In this document: in pieces, positions 24,725-34,349 of the stretch
How positions within the stretch are numbered: position 1 is the first letter of the stretch
Layout of the letters: every line of letters begins with the position of its first letter
Assembly: GCA_039105265.1 (NCBI GenBank)
Contig: JAPFFF010000007.1
Span: 2,604,001-2,668,000 of the forward strand
Length of the DNA stretch: 64,000 nucleotides
Reading direction: 5' to 3'
DNA from: Tritrichomonas musculus
Lineage: Eukaryota; Parabasalia; Tritrichomonadida; Tritrichomonadidae
Position numbers and translations under genes: made by a program
Notes under the pieces: generated by a model
Databases searched by the model: none
Told to the model about the DNA's origin: nothing
Seen by the model: only the letters and a program-made list of their open reading frames with translations

Positions 24725-27700
24725 TTACTTGAATTGTAGTGTACGACAGAATTGGGGTAATGTTATTTGTTGAAATGACTTTGTCTTTTTGAAGCAGGTA
24801 CTACCATCGGATAAGTCAAATGTGATTGCTTCACCTTGATACATACGTTCATACAGCTCTTCAACAGTGATGTTCATGCGTTTGCACTTGTTGAGTATGC
24901 ATTGATTTGGAATTCCTTTAGCCCTAATATGATACCCCACATTGTCATGTTCATCAACGAGTATATCGAGATATGTCTTCTTACCCAATGCAATGAGCTT
25001 ACGTGAGTGGATCTTACCAACTGCACCAGGGAATGAATCGAAGTCACAATGAAACTGTGTCATATCACTGCCAATTAACTCTTTACCATATGTTGCTTTG
25101 AATAATGCAGCTAACTTATCAACATCATCTTCATTTAAGTGCATGCTATCAGTATCTTGGTAGTATATCGCTATGTCATTCTGTTCAGCGAGTGTCATGA
25201 CTTGATTCATGATGTGCTTACTCCATGATAACACTGTCGCACCAAACTGTGGTAGGTTGTAGTGGTCATTGATTGGTTTGATTACCTTAATGAATGCCTT
25301 AGTATTGTCATTGGTGACAACCTCTTTGATATAGTTGTAGTTGCGATATATGTATGGTATGACATCATCATTGTTAACGATCTTAACTTCATCTGTGATT
25401 GGCTTTAATATCGACTTGCCATAGATTGAGTTGAGTAGCAACTTGATGGTCTTCTCAAGTGGGTTATGTTCACGCTTGTATGTCACTCTCAAGTTGAAGA
25501 GCGTTTTGATGAAGTCATTGATGAGTGTGTTGAAACCATCATTGAAGTAGTATCCACGTATGAATTCATATTCAACATCGTAAGCTGCAATCAAATCAAT
25601 CAAACCAATCTTGTCAATGTAGTAGTGGTCAACTGGTTGGTTGCAAAATAGTTTAGTACCAGCTTCATTGCGTATGAATACTTGACCGAACCTATATGGA
25701 TACTTTGATTTAGGTGTTAATCGTTTGATGTTGATCTCAATGAAGAACGTATCATAACACATGAGTTGATCGTGAGTTGTGTTTGATGGTATAACTTGTG
25801 GTTTACCCTTTGGTATGCCTGGCATGATCGACATTGCAGATGGATATAAGCTGACTGCATCGAAGTCCTGTATCTTACCTTCAACATATTGCTTCTCATT
25901 GTTAGCTGTCATTGTTCTACCACCACTAACACAACGTTGGATGAAGTTCTGTGGCTTACCTGATAGTTTGAAGCAGGCTTTGAAGCAACCGTATATGCGT
26001 GCGAAGTCATAACCTATCGCGCTGATTGATATGTACTGGTTAATGCCAGGGAATTTACTCTTAGCATTGGTGAACACTTCATTAAGGTCATGATCAAACT
26101 TAAGTAAGCCTTTCATGAGTGTGTAGCAATCTGCACGGCAGTAGAACATAGCGTACTTCATTATGTCAATCATGTGTGTGGATTCATTGTATGTGTATTC
26201 GAATAACCTATTAGCGTGTCGTGCATTGTTGAGTAGCTGCTTGCAATCTTGTGCAAGTTCATCTAATGTCATATCATCAATGTGTTCATTACGATATTGA
26301 TCTTTGAATTCATCGAATGGTATCACCTTACGTTTGATGTTAGCTTCAGTGTAGAGTTTATATGGCATGATTTCTTTATGACATGTGAGGTTGAACATAT
26401 TACCGAACTGTGATAATGGCGCTGGTATGAGCGAGTAACTGTTACGGAATGTTAAACGCTTGATGACATCTTCATATTCACCTTTACGTTTGTTGTATAT
26501 CGTTATAGGTCGTTCCATAACTACTTGCAAGAGTGTACCAGTACGTTGTGTAACATGAACATTCCAACCTGGTTCATTGATGAAGAAGCAAGCGTCATAC
26601 TTAAGGTTGTGGAAGTATGTTAATGAATGGTTGCATAAATCATCTAAGAATCGCTTTGCAATGTCATCACCAGTGTAATCAATAAAGCCTCTACCATCAA
26701 ACCTACAACACAAGTATGGACGGTGCGGTGATACCGTTACGTCTGTCTCGAAGTCAGCGTAGTAAACCCTTGTCCATGGCGTAATACGTTTGGCTTTAGA
26801 TTCTTCTTCTTGACAACATAACGTTTCAATATAGTCGAGTTCAATGTAATCATTCAAGTGGTTATCGAACTCACATGTTGTTAGTATGTTTTGTTCACAT
26901 TGATTAATCTCACGGAAGTAGCTGCATTCAAACATCTTACGGAATACCTTAGTGAAATCATTACCTGTCCAATCAGCGGCGGTGTAAAGTGGATAGCCTG
27001 TTTGATTAACACCTCTAATGCGAAATCGTTTTTCAACTGGAAGGTCAGCATGGTTTTTATCAAGTTCATCCTTATGTTCAATGTAATAGGTGGTGATTGG
27101 CAACTTCTCATTCTCATCTATCATGAAATGGCCTTTATACAATAGCAACCTAACCATTCTATTAGCTTTAACATTAGCATTCTTACGTGTGTCAATGCTG
27201 AAGTGCTTTTGATGTTTGATATCACGTGTTTCATCAATGCGATACACAATGAAGTGACATTGCATGTTGATTGCAATCTTAAGTATTTTCTTGTTAGGTA
27301 CTGAACGTGTTCGCATCATGCCACGTAACTTGTCAATCTCATCATCAGTGAATACACCTGACTGGATGCATGCATATACGAAGCAGTTGTCAGTATAGTT
27401 TTTAGCATCAACCTCATGGTATATCTGATAACGTGTTAAGTCAAGCGATGGAATGAGGTTAACATATGGAAAGAATGCACCTTCATAAGCAGCACGAAAT
27501 GCATCAACTGAAGTGAGTTCATTATATTCACCATCAATCTTCTCATAGAATGTTATCTTGCCATCATGCTTAGACATAGTAATGAACCTAATGACAAACC
27601 TAACTGGTATGTAATCTAAACCAATTAACGTAGGATCAGTGTCAGAACCAAATGATTCAACTGTGACTTCACCAAGGATTGCACTAATCGCTGTTTCAAT

Positions 27701-28189
27701 AGCTAACTCATTGTTTAATGGGAATGCTTTTGGACTGCCTTCAAGAGGGTATCCTAATACAACTGGTTTAGGCATAGTTGATTTGTTCTTACGTATGTAT
27801 CTCAACACTTGTGTGAATGCATATCGTGTTTCATCATCATCATTAATGTCAACCTCGAATGTTTCATGCCTTTTAATAGCAGTCATCATACGTTTCATCT
27901 CACGTTGATACTTAGCTGTGTCGTGAACGTTCTCTTCATAACGAATGCGTTCAGCAGTTTTGGATGTGTAACCAGCATCGATATTCATAAGTGAGTCAAT
28001 GAATTGGTCATCGTCAATCATTTGTAGGGTGCTAATAATCATGGATGGAGATGTGGATGTGCATGGTGCATTATCATCGTCATCAATAACAAACTCAATA
28101 CCATCATCAATGTATATATACATATCATCGCCTTCTAATATGAGCATAACAACATCGTTATTGTCGTCGAGTAAATAGTAGATAGCCAT
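24725..28189 (-). CDS. polB: Protein-primed family B DNA polymerase of element B
   Basis: A 1154-residue polymerase. Motifs: Exo I DFETD near residue 478, Exo II HNLKYD near 528, Exo III YCRADC near 684, Pol A DFDAVSLYPSA near 778, Pol B KLLLNSIYGKS near 918, Pol C YQDTDS near 1010. It is collinear with the element A polymerase through the whole length but diverged, and its codons are visibly richer in G and C. The N-terminal 60 residues are acidic and unlike the element A protein. Start ATG is preceded by TTTAAATG. Function call is strong. Confidence 0.95.
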   Translation of the reverse strand: MAIYYLLDDNNDVVMLILEGDDMYIYIDDGIEFVIDDDDNAPCTSTSPSMIISTLQMIDDDQFIDSLMNIDAGYTSKTAERIRYEENVHDTAKYQREMKRMMTAIKRHETFEVDINDDDETRYAFTQVLRYIRKNKSTMPKPVVLGYPLEGSPKAFPLNNELAIETAISAILGEVTVESFGSDTDPTLIGLDYIPVRFVIRFITMSKHDGKITFYEKIDGEYNELTSVDAFRAAYEGAFFPYVNLIPSLDLTRYQIYHEVDAKNYTDNCFVYACIQSGVFTDDEIDKLRGMMRTRSVPNKKILKIAINMQCHFIVYRIDETRDIKHQKHFSIDTRKNANVKANRMVRLLLYKGHFMIDENEKLPITTYYIEHKDELDKNHADLPVEKRFRIRGVNQTGYPLYTAADWTGNDFTKVFRKMFECSYFREINQCEQNILTTCEFDNHLNDYIELDYIETLCCQEEESKAKRITPWTRVYYADFETDVTVSPHRPYLCCRFDGRGFIDYTGDDIAKRFLDDLCNHSLTYFHNLKYDACFFINEPGWNVHVTQRTGTLLQVVMERPITIYNKRKGEYEDVIKRLTFRNSYSLIPAPLSQFGNMFNLTCHKEIMPYKLYTEANIKRKVIPFDEFKDQYRNEHIDDMTLDELAQDCKQLLNNARHANRLFEYTYNESTHMIDIMKYAMFYCRADCYTLMKGLLKFDHDLNEVFTNAKSKFPGINQYISISAIGYDFARIYGCFKACFKLSGKPQNFIQRCVSGGRTMTANNEKQYVEGKIQDFDAVSLYPSAMSIMPGIPKGKPQVIPSNTTHDQLMCYDTFFIEINIKRLTPKSKYPYRFGQVFIRNEAGTKLFCNQPVDHYYIDKIGLIDLIAAYDVEYEFIRGYYFNDGFNTLINDFIKTLFNLRVTYKREHNPLEKTIKLLLNSIYGKSILKPITDEVKIVNNDDVIPYIYRNYNYIKEVVTNDNTKAFIKVIKPINDHYNLPQFGATVLSWSKHIMNQVMTLAEQNDIAIYYQDTDSMHLNEDDVDKLAALFKATYGKELIGSDMTQFHCDFDSFPGAVGKIHSRKLIALGKKTYLDILVDEHDNVGYHIRAKGIPNQCILNKCKRMNITVEELYERMYQGEAITFDLSDGSTCFKKTKSFQQITLPQFCRTLQFK

Positions 28190-28581
28190 TTAAATGGCAA
28201 CAAAAATAGGCACGCTAAAATATATGTTGATATAAATGAAAGTCAAAACACATTATGTAATGGGATTGTAAGTTTTTATCCAGTATGTAATGAAGTATTA
28301 TGACACATTAAGTTATATGACGTGAGTTCAACGTGAGATGATGTGGTGAGGTGGTAACATGTGTTGTGACGTGAGTTGGATGATGAGGTGTTAACATAGG
28401 TTTTGACATGAGTTCAACGTGAGGTGATGACATAGGTTTCAACATGAGTTCAACGTGAGTTCAACGTGAGGTGATGACATAGGTTTCGACATGAGTTCAA
28501 CGTGAGTTCAACGTGAGTTCAACGTGAGTTGATGCGTTAAAGGGGTTAATTAATGTTAAGGATGGTGAATGATACGAAGTA
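28190..28581. repeat. Direct repeats of GAGTTCAACGTGAG upstream of the polymerase
   Basis: Between the polymerase start and the coiled-coil gene's end, 28320-28530 contains about eight copies of GAGTTCAACGTGAG, several inside a longer unit GATGACATAGGTTT(C)AACAT. Spacing is irregular. No gene is seen. The position just upstream of the polymerase start allows a regulatory or origin role, which is only inference. Confidence 0.7.
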
Positions 28582-28932
28582 TCAGGAACCATCCTTAGGT
28601 ATAGTAGTCCATTTAGAGTTCTCCTCACAATCAGCTTCCTCATCAACAGGTCCTTCAACAGGTTCCTCATCATCTTCAACATCATCATCACTCTGTGAGT
28701 CATCATCATCTTCATCGTCTGCAAAGAGAGCTGACGAATCATCAATATGACACAGCATTTTGGTCAATTGGGACACCTGTTCTGTGAGTTCAGCAACGAC
28801 CTGTTCTGTGAGTTCAGCAACGACCTGTTCTGTGAGTTCAGCAACGACCTGTTTGAGTTCGAGATTCTCATTTTTGAGTTCGTCAACAACTTGAAGTAAA
28901 CGTTCAATTCCAGGGACTGGCTCGGTACTCAT
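28582..28932 (-). CDS. Small coiled-coil acidic protein of element B (116 aa)
   Basis: Not recognised. Residues 10-58 form a likely coiled coil with three perfect 8-residue repeats (VAELTEQV), each encoded by a 24-bp DNA repeat at about 28770-28855. The C-terminal half is almost entirely acidic (DDEDDDDSQSDDDVEDDEE). Being next to the polymerase on the same strand, it may correspond to the coiled-coil gene at 4555-5358 in element A. Confidence 0.55.
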   Translation of the reverse strand: MSTEPVPGIERLLQVVDELKNENLELKQVVAELTEQVVAELTEQVVAELTEQVSQLTKMLCHIDDSSALFADDEDDDDSQSDDDVEDDEEPVEGPVDEEADCEENSKWTTIPKDGS

Positions 28933-28993
28933 GTTTGGCTGTTTCAGTACTTATTTTGAATATCAAAAAAAAAAAAACATTATTGTAATTTAT

Positions 28994-29294
28994 TAGTAGT
29001 AGTATATAGTTAGTAGTAGTATATAGTTAGTAGTAGTATATAGTTAGTAGTAGTATATAGTTAGTAGTAGTATATAGTTAGTAGTAGTATATAGTTAGTA
29101 GTAGTATATAGTTAGTAGTAGTATATAGTTAGTAGTAGTATATAGTTAGTAGTAGTATATAGTTAGTAGTAGTATATAGTTAGTAGTAGTATATAGTTAG
29201 TAGTAGTATATAGTTAGTAGTAGTATATAGTTAGTAGTAGTATATAGTTAGTAGTAGTATATAGTTAGTAGTAGTATATAGTTAGTAGTAGTAT
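28994..29294. repeat. Homogeneous tandem array, 17-bp unit (AGTAGTAGTATATAGTT)
   Basis: About 17.5 nearly perfect copies of a 17-bp unit. Each contains AGTAGTATA, identical to the inward-reading terminal motif of the three Polinton ends in this window. Homogeneity points to recent expansion. It lies upstream of the coiled-coil gene in element B. Confidence 0.9.
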
Positions 29295-29810
29295 ACTCTG
29301 ATTATTATTCTGTTAATATTATTCTGTTAATATTATTCTGTTAATATTCTGATTATTATTCTGTTAATATTATTCTGTTAATATTATTCTGTTGATTATT
29401 ATTCTGTTGATTATTATTCTGTTGATTATTATTCTGTTGATTATTATTCTGTTGATTATTATTCTGCTGATTATTATTCTATTGATTATTATTCTGATTA
29501 TTATTCTGCTGATTATTTATATTGGATTATTCTATTGATTATTATTCTGATTATTATTCTATTGATTATTATTCTGATTATTCTGCTGATTATTTATATT
29601 CTGATTATTATTCTATTGATTATTCTGCTGATTATTTATATTCTGATTATTATTCTATTGATTATTATTCTGGTTATTATTCTATTGATTATTATTCTGC
29701 TGATTATTTATATTCTGATTATTATTCATTTGATTATTATTCATTTGATTATTATTCTGATTATTATTCTGATTATTATTCTGATTATTATTCTGATTGT
29801 TGTTATTGAG
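29295..29810. repeat. Degenerate tandem repeats of GATTATTATTCTG
   Basis: A run of units built from GATTATTATTCTG with variants (CTGTTAATATTATT, CTGCTGATTATTTATATT, CATTTGATTATTATT). It continues from the 17-bp array. Open frames across it on the + strand are artefacts of the repeat. No gene is supported. Confidence 0.85.
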
Positions 29811-29925
29811 ATTGCTTCACAAAAAATAAAGAGAGATATTTAATGAATTATATTGAATGGTTTATTTATTTATATTTGTGAGCTTTATATTTGATTATTT
29901 ATATTTGTGAGATTTATTTATTTAT

Positions 29926-31326
29926 TTATTCTATCTTTACCAAACTATATATTCTTTGCTTCTTACCATTATCTCTTATGTATCTACTTCTTATTTCATA
30001 CTCTTCTGGTATCTCTTTATCATTCTTAAATCCAAAATATTGGTAGAGCTGTTTCTTGCCATTAAACTCTTTATTTAATCCATCTTCTTTAATCATTACT
30101 ATATCTTTCTTTTTTTCCTCTTCTTCTGTCTCTTCAACAATAACCTCACCCATTTTACTCATGCACTTAACCCATGAATCTTTATTCATAGATAGCCATG
30201 CATTAGCTCTCAGTTGATTCAATCTTGTCTTGTATCTATTCTTGGCTACTTTAAATGTAAACTTATCCTCAGGTACTTTAATTTGTCTCATATACAGATA
30301 GGCTGTGGAGTCTTCATTCCTGTTTCTTCCTACAAATTGCTCTACACTTGAAACTGTATCAAGTGGTGTTTGTATGAATATGGATAGCAGCTTCTCTTTT
30401 AATGACTGCCCTGACTGAATACATGATGTAGCTATGATTATGTCAACATCCTCTGGATTAACAAATTTGCCTTCACTACTTATCTCTACTTCCTTCTTCT
30501 CAGAGTTGTATAGTGCCTTGTTTAGTTCATTGTTGATGCAATCTTTTAATCTCTCGCACTCATTCTTGTCTTCTATCTTTATCAATATCTTGTCATACCG
30601 CTTTATCTCCTCTAGTACTTGTTTGGCTATGGTTTCTCTTTGCTCTTCCATATTGCTCTTCAGCTTGTATAGATATATTGTGCGATGGTACTTGATGTCA
30701 GCTAAGGGACTTATCTTCTCGTATTCTTCAAATACTGAGAGACAAGAAATATCTGATGATGTTGCAGTAATCAATCCAACTCTATTGAATTCCCTACAAA
30801 TTTCTATCAAAGATATGTGCTCCAGTAGTAAATGCGCTTCATCAATCAATAGAGTGTACTGTTTATTGAAGTCTATCTGATGGTGGTAGAAGTGTTCAAT
30901 TATGCCTCCTAGACACTTAGATGCAGTAGAGAATGTAGTAATAACAACAGGGACAAAATGTGTGATAGCTGCTTTAAATTCTTTGAATGCACCCTCCTTG
31001 ACACATACTTTTATTATCTCATCTATGTTCTTTGGGTGATTGTTATTTAATGCTACATACAACTTTGAGTAGAACTCCATTGCAATATTAATGGTAGGGA
31101 CTACAAGTATGAATTTATTATTGGGGACAGTATTGTAAATCCATTTTCTTAGTGCTGTTGACTTGCCTGAGCCAATTGGCGCTTGACAGATGAATTTCTT
31201 TATGGTCTTCTCTATGGTTATCTCATTTGTGGTTCCCTCTTCATTTCTTTCACTGTATGTAATCTCAAATGATTTTTCAGGGAGGTTTTCAAAAACATTC
31301 CAGTCTACATATTGCTCGCAGCTCAT
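29926..31326 (-). CDS. Superfamily 2 DEAH-type helicase of element B
   Basis: A 466-residue helicase. Motif I is APIGSGKST (about residues 50-58), a motif Ia-like ILVVPTINIAMEF follows, motif II is LLIDEAHLLLEH near 165, motif III LITATSSD near 187, and near the C-terminal end of the core TSCIQSGQSL and SVEQFVGRNRNE correspond to motifs V and VI. The order resembles origin-binding or replicative SF2 helicases of large DNA viruses. In element A an SF3 helicase occupies this role. Its codon use is more AT-rich than the rest of B, so it may have a different origin. Start ATG follows TTTTTATTTTTGTTCA. Confidence 0.8.
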   Translation of the reverse strand: MSCEQYVDWNVFENLPEKSFEITYSERNEEGTTNEITIEKTIKKFICQAPIGSGKSTALRKWIYNTVPNNKFILVVPTINIAMEFYSKLYVALNNNHPKNIDEIIKVCVKEGAFKEFKAAITHFVPVVITTFSTASKCLGGIIEHFYHHQIDFNKQYTLLIDEAHLLLEHISLIEICREFNRVGLITATSSDISCLSVFEEYEKISPLADIKYHRTIYLYKLKSNMEEQRETIAKQVLEEIKRYDKILIKIEDKNECERLKDCINNELNKALYNSEKKEVEISSEGKFVNPEDVDIIIATSCIQSGQSLKEKLLSIFIQTPLDTVSSVEQFVGRNRNEDSTAYLYMRQIKVPEDKFTFKVAKNRYKTRLNQLRANAWLSMNKDSWVKCMSKMGEVIVEETEEEEKKKDIVMIKEDGLNKEFNGKKQLYQYFGFKNDKEIPEEYEIRSRYIRDNGKKQRIYSLVKIE

Positions 31327-31369
31327 TTGAACAAAAATAAAAACAAGAATAAAAACAAAATGTAGAAAG

Positions 31370-31795
31370 ATTCTATTGATGGTATTGCATTGATGATATT
31401 ACATTGATTGTATTACATTGATTGTATTGCATTGATGATATTGCATTGATAGTATTGCATTGATGTATTCTATTGATGATATTGCATTGATGGTATTGCA
31501 TTGATGGTATTACATTGATAGTATTGCATTGATTGTATTGCATTGATGTATTCTATTGATGATATTGCATTGATAGTATTGCATTGATTGTATTGTATTG
31601 ATGGTATTGCATTGATGTATTCTATTGATGTATTCCATTGATGGTATTGCATTGATGATATTGCATTGATTGTATTGCATTGATTGTATTGCATTGATGT
31701 ATTCTATTGATGTATTCCATTGATGGTATTGCATTGATGGTATTGCATTGATGATATTGCATTGATTGTGTTGCATTGATGTATTCTATTGACTG
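31370..31795. repeat. Tandem array of about 14 bp (ATTGCATTGATGGT-like)
   Basis: Some thirty degenerate units of ATTGCATTGATGNT, with a secondary period where ATTGATGTATTCT recurs. Reading frames through it on the minus strand are repeat artefacts. It separates the SF2 helicase from the right terminus of element B. Confidence 0.85.
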
Positions 31796-32133
31796 AATGA
31801 ATTTATTTGTGTGATATGCTATTGAATTCATTTGTGTGCTTAAACTTTTTGTATTGCTACGAGAGCTCTTCATTTGTGAACAGTATTGATAATTTTCAGG
31901 GGTGATTTGAATTGGTGATTTGAAAGCATTGAATTAACCGCGTGGCTTAAACTTTTTGACAGCTTTGCTGGCCCAAGCTTTGCTTGTGAATTCATTGATG
32001 GTTAGAACTTTTTGATAGCGTTGCTGGAACAAAATCTGCCGCCTAGTATAGGAGCCCCTGTGTTTTGTGGCATCGCGTGGCCAAAATGCTGAGGTTGGGA
32101 GGCTGTGCAAGGCACGGCCTACGGTATACTACT
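31796..32133. other. Right terminal region of element B
   Basis: Non-coding DNA between the tandem array and the end. It contains three diverged copies of a segment close to TTAAACTTTTTGACAGCTTT (at about 31838, 31939 and 32000) with TTGCTGG often following. A GC-rich hairpin GGCTGTGC-AAG-GCACGGCC lies at 32101-32119, and the outward terminal motif TATACTACT at 32125-32133. Confidence 0.6.
32101..32119. repeat. Subterminal hairpin at right end of element B
   Basis: GGCTGTGC-AAG-GCACGGCC, an 8-bp stem with one G-T pair and a 3-base loop, five bases inside the terminal TATACTACT. Element A has a hairpin in the same position with related sequence (GGCTGTGCG). Confidence 0.7.
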
Positions 32134-33130
32134 TCGTGTAATACTCTAGAGGTTGGTTAACATGTATCTCGTCTCTTGTTGTTGTGCTGTTAACAATATT
32201 TATTTTTGCACGGAGATTACGAGAAGCATTATAATAGACACCTTCCTTTTCTATCTCCATTATAGGTATTCCTAACGAAGAGCCATAAATGTTATTCGCT
32301 ATTTCTGTCCATTTGTTAATGTTCTCTCGTAAATAATCGTAAACAGAATTAACCGACCAGTAAATAGATAAATTAGATTCGCTACCAATATTGTTTTGTT
32401 TACTGCATAATAATAAAGCCTTGTTCCCATATCGAGTAAATATAAATTTAAAAGCATAAACAAATAAATGCGTCTTGTTCTCCAATTCGATTAATTTATG
32501 TTTGTTCGAATTAAGAGTATCGTTAAACGAATTAATAAACATACTCTTTATTTTTGTGGTATCTTGTATCTGTTGGTTAGACTCTTCTTCTTTTTGTTTT
32601 ATTAGTTCGTTTATTAATTCTTCTCTCGCATTTTTAAATAGATTCTCTTCTTTGTCTTTCTTTAACAGTTTGGTTATTTTGCTTATGTTATCGATTGGTT
32701 TAAACACTATAGGAATGTTATAGGTTGTAAATTGGTTTATGTTCTTCTTTGGTTGTAATCGTAAGCGACAAATCGGGCAATCTAATAAACCTACATCTTC
32801 GGCTTTAATGGTTGTGTCTTTAGTAATAAATGGTGTAAAGTAAGTATTTCCGTTCGATATATAAGTTATTAGTTCGTTTAATACAAACGATTTGTTTATT
32901 GTGTTTATTAGTTCCTTTGTATATATTCGTTGTTTAATAAGCAAATTGTCGTTTCCTTCTTCGATAGTTCGCTTAAATGATACCAGAATAATTGGATAAT
33001 TAAACGAATATAATTTAAGTATGTTCGAAAGCTTGTTTGTATTAACGTTCTTAATATAAAAGCCGCTTATATTGTTTGTTAGCTTGTTTATCGAATAAGA
33101 GAACAAAGCCAAGTTATAATCCAAATCCAC
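32129..33130 (-). pseudogene. Fossil gene of element C, downstream open stretch
   Basis: A 333-residue open stretch, not recognised. Visible features are a Cys pair CPICRLRLQPKK near residue 140, suggestive of a small zinc-binding site, and a long charged helix around residues 165-195. It ends in the TAG of element B's terminus. The AT-rich codon style, with many TTA, AAC and CGA codons, differs from elements A and B. It belongs to the same decayed locus as the open stretch at 33573-34259. The function is unknown. Confidence 0.5.
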
Positions 33131-33572
33131 AACACAAAGATTATATTTAATAGCATTAAGTAATAGCGACCATTGCTTGGATATACTATTATAGAATATA
33201 AGATTTGGAGGTAATATATAAACAAAATAATCGAGGTGTTTGTTGATGTATTCTTCTGTTATCGCTTGGTTATCGATATAATATGTTATTTCTAATCTTA
33301 AAATACCTGTATCGAGAGATTTCTTAATATTATCCTTTAATATCTGTTCTTGGTTATTTATCCAATGGCTGTAATGGTTTCCGACACTACCTCGAACATT
33401 TGGAGATTCTATTGCTTGCGCGAATTTATTATAAAAATTATACCTAACAGCACCAAAAGAAGAATTCGTTATAAATGTTAAACAATTGGAACCGACAGAT
33501 GCATTATTATCTATAATTATTTTAATCGGTTCTTCTGTTGTATTGTTGTTAATGAATTCCTCTCCTTCTTTT

Positions 33573-34259
33573 CTAAAGTCTGGCTTCGTTAATAAAGTCT
33601 TGTATTATTTCGATATCGTTTATAAATATGCCATTATCGTTAAACTCTTTAATTCTCTCTTTATTGCATACAATATTAAGAACCTTATCTAGTGGAACAT
33701 CTTGCAGAGATATTTTAATAAACTGTTTAATGGTTCCTTTATCGACTTTAAACGATGTCGGCTTTATGCTTGTCTTATTAATTAGTATATCGAATTTATT
33801 AAATAACTCTCTAATAATTTCTGTATTGTTAGCAAGGAATGGCGTAATTTCTTTAAGAACTTTATTAAATTGTCGGTCTTCTTTGGACTTTGGTGTATTC
33901 TCTTCTGGTTGGTCGTTTGTTCCCTTACGTTTAATATAATTCTTTAATGCTTTATTATTCTTTATAATATCTTCGGGTATAATAAAATGGATAATAATAT
34001 TATCGCAGAATCTAGAACATAATGGTTTAAGCTCTTTATTGTTTGTTCCACCAAGCGTAAAATCGATATTGGCTGTATCGTTAATGTTTAATGTATATGT
34101 TATGTTATGCAACAATGTTTCGGATTTGGAGTTAGTATAGAAGTAAGAGAAAGGAAGCTTAACACCTTCTTTATCGAATATATTGTAATCGAGTTCGCGA
34201 ATTGTTTCGAAAGTTCCTTGTTCTTCTTGGCTATCGCAGTTTGTAGTTAGTGATTGCAT
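33573..34259 (-). pseudogene. Fossil gene of element C, upstream open stretch
   Basis: A 228-residue open stretch beginning with an ATG in the context TTTTTTTATTCGTTTGTAAATG, which matches the start context of genes in elements A and B. It is rich in Asn, Ile and Lys, with mixed strands and helices, and no recognised motif. The DNA between this and 33130 also looks like former coding sequence. The locus is broken in about two places. Confidence 0.5.
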
Positions 34260-34349
34260 TTACAAACGAATAAAAAAACATATTTAAAACGAAAACAGGT
34301 TGTTTGTATTTTTTGTTAGTGTGTTTTTTTAATGTATTATAAGTGGATA

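Larger units (their letters stand above)
19618..32133. mobile_element. Polinton/Maverick element B (interrupted by element A on its left)
   Basis: The visible right part of a second Polinton. It holds a fibre-like protein, its head-to-head virion partner, a bZIP-like protein, pPolB, a coiled-coil protein and an SF2 helicase, ending at TATACTACT (32125-32133). Gene order differs from element A. The first 9 kb is visibly richer in G+C than A. Element A's terminus interrupts the fibre-like gene; the rest of B, including capsid and integrase genes, would lie left of A, outside the window. The visible part otherwise has open genes. Relative age: older than A, younger than C. Confidence 0.75.

Noticed and set aside
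29522-29843. Two overlapping frames of YYSDYYS and ILIIILII repeats
   Set aside because: Both are read from simple GATTATTATTCTG repeats in neighbouring frames.
31470-31873. Three frames of Cys/Asn/Ile repeats (QCNTINAI)
   Set aside because: They are translations of the ATTGCATTGATG array in several frames.
28994-32133. A separate 3.1-kb element with the 17-bp array as its left end and 32133 as its right end
   Set aside because: The array contains the terminal motif, but the bases before it do not match the right-hand flank (TCGTGT), and the helicase has the same promoter-like context as other element B genes.
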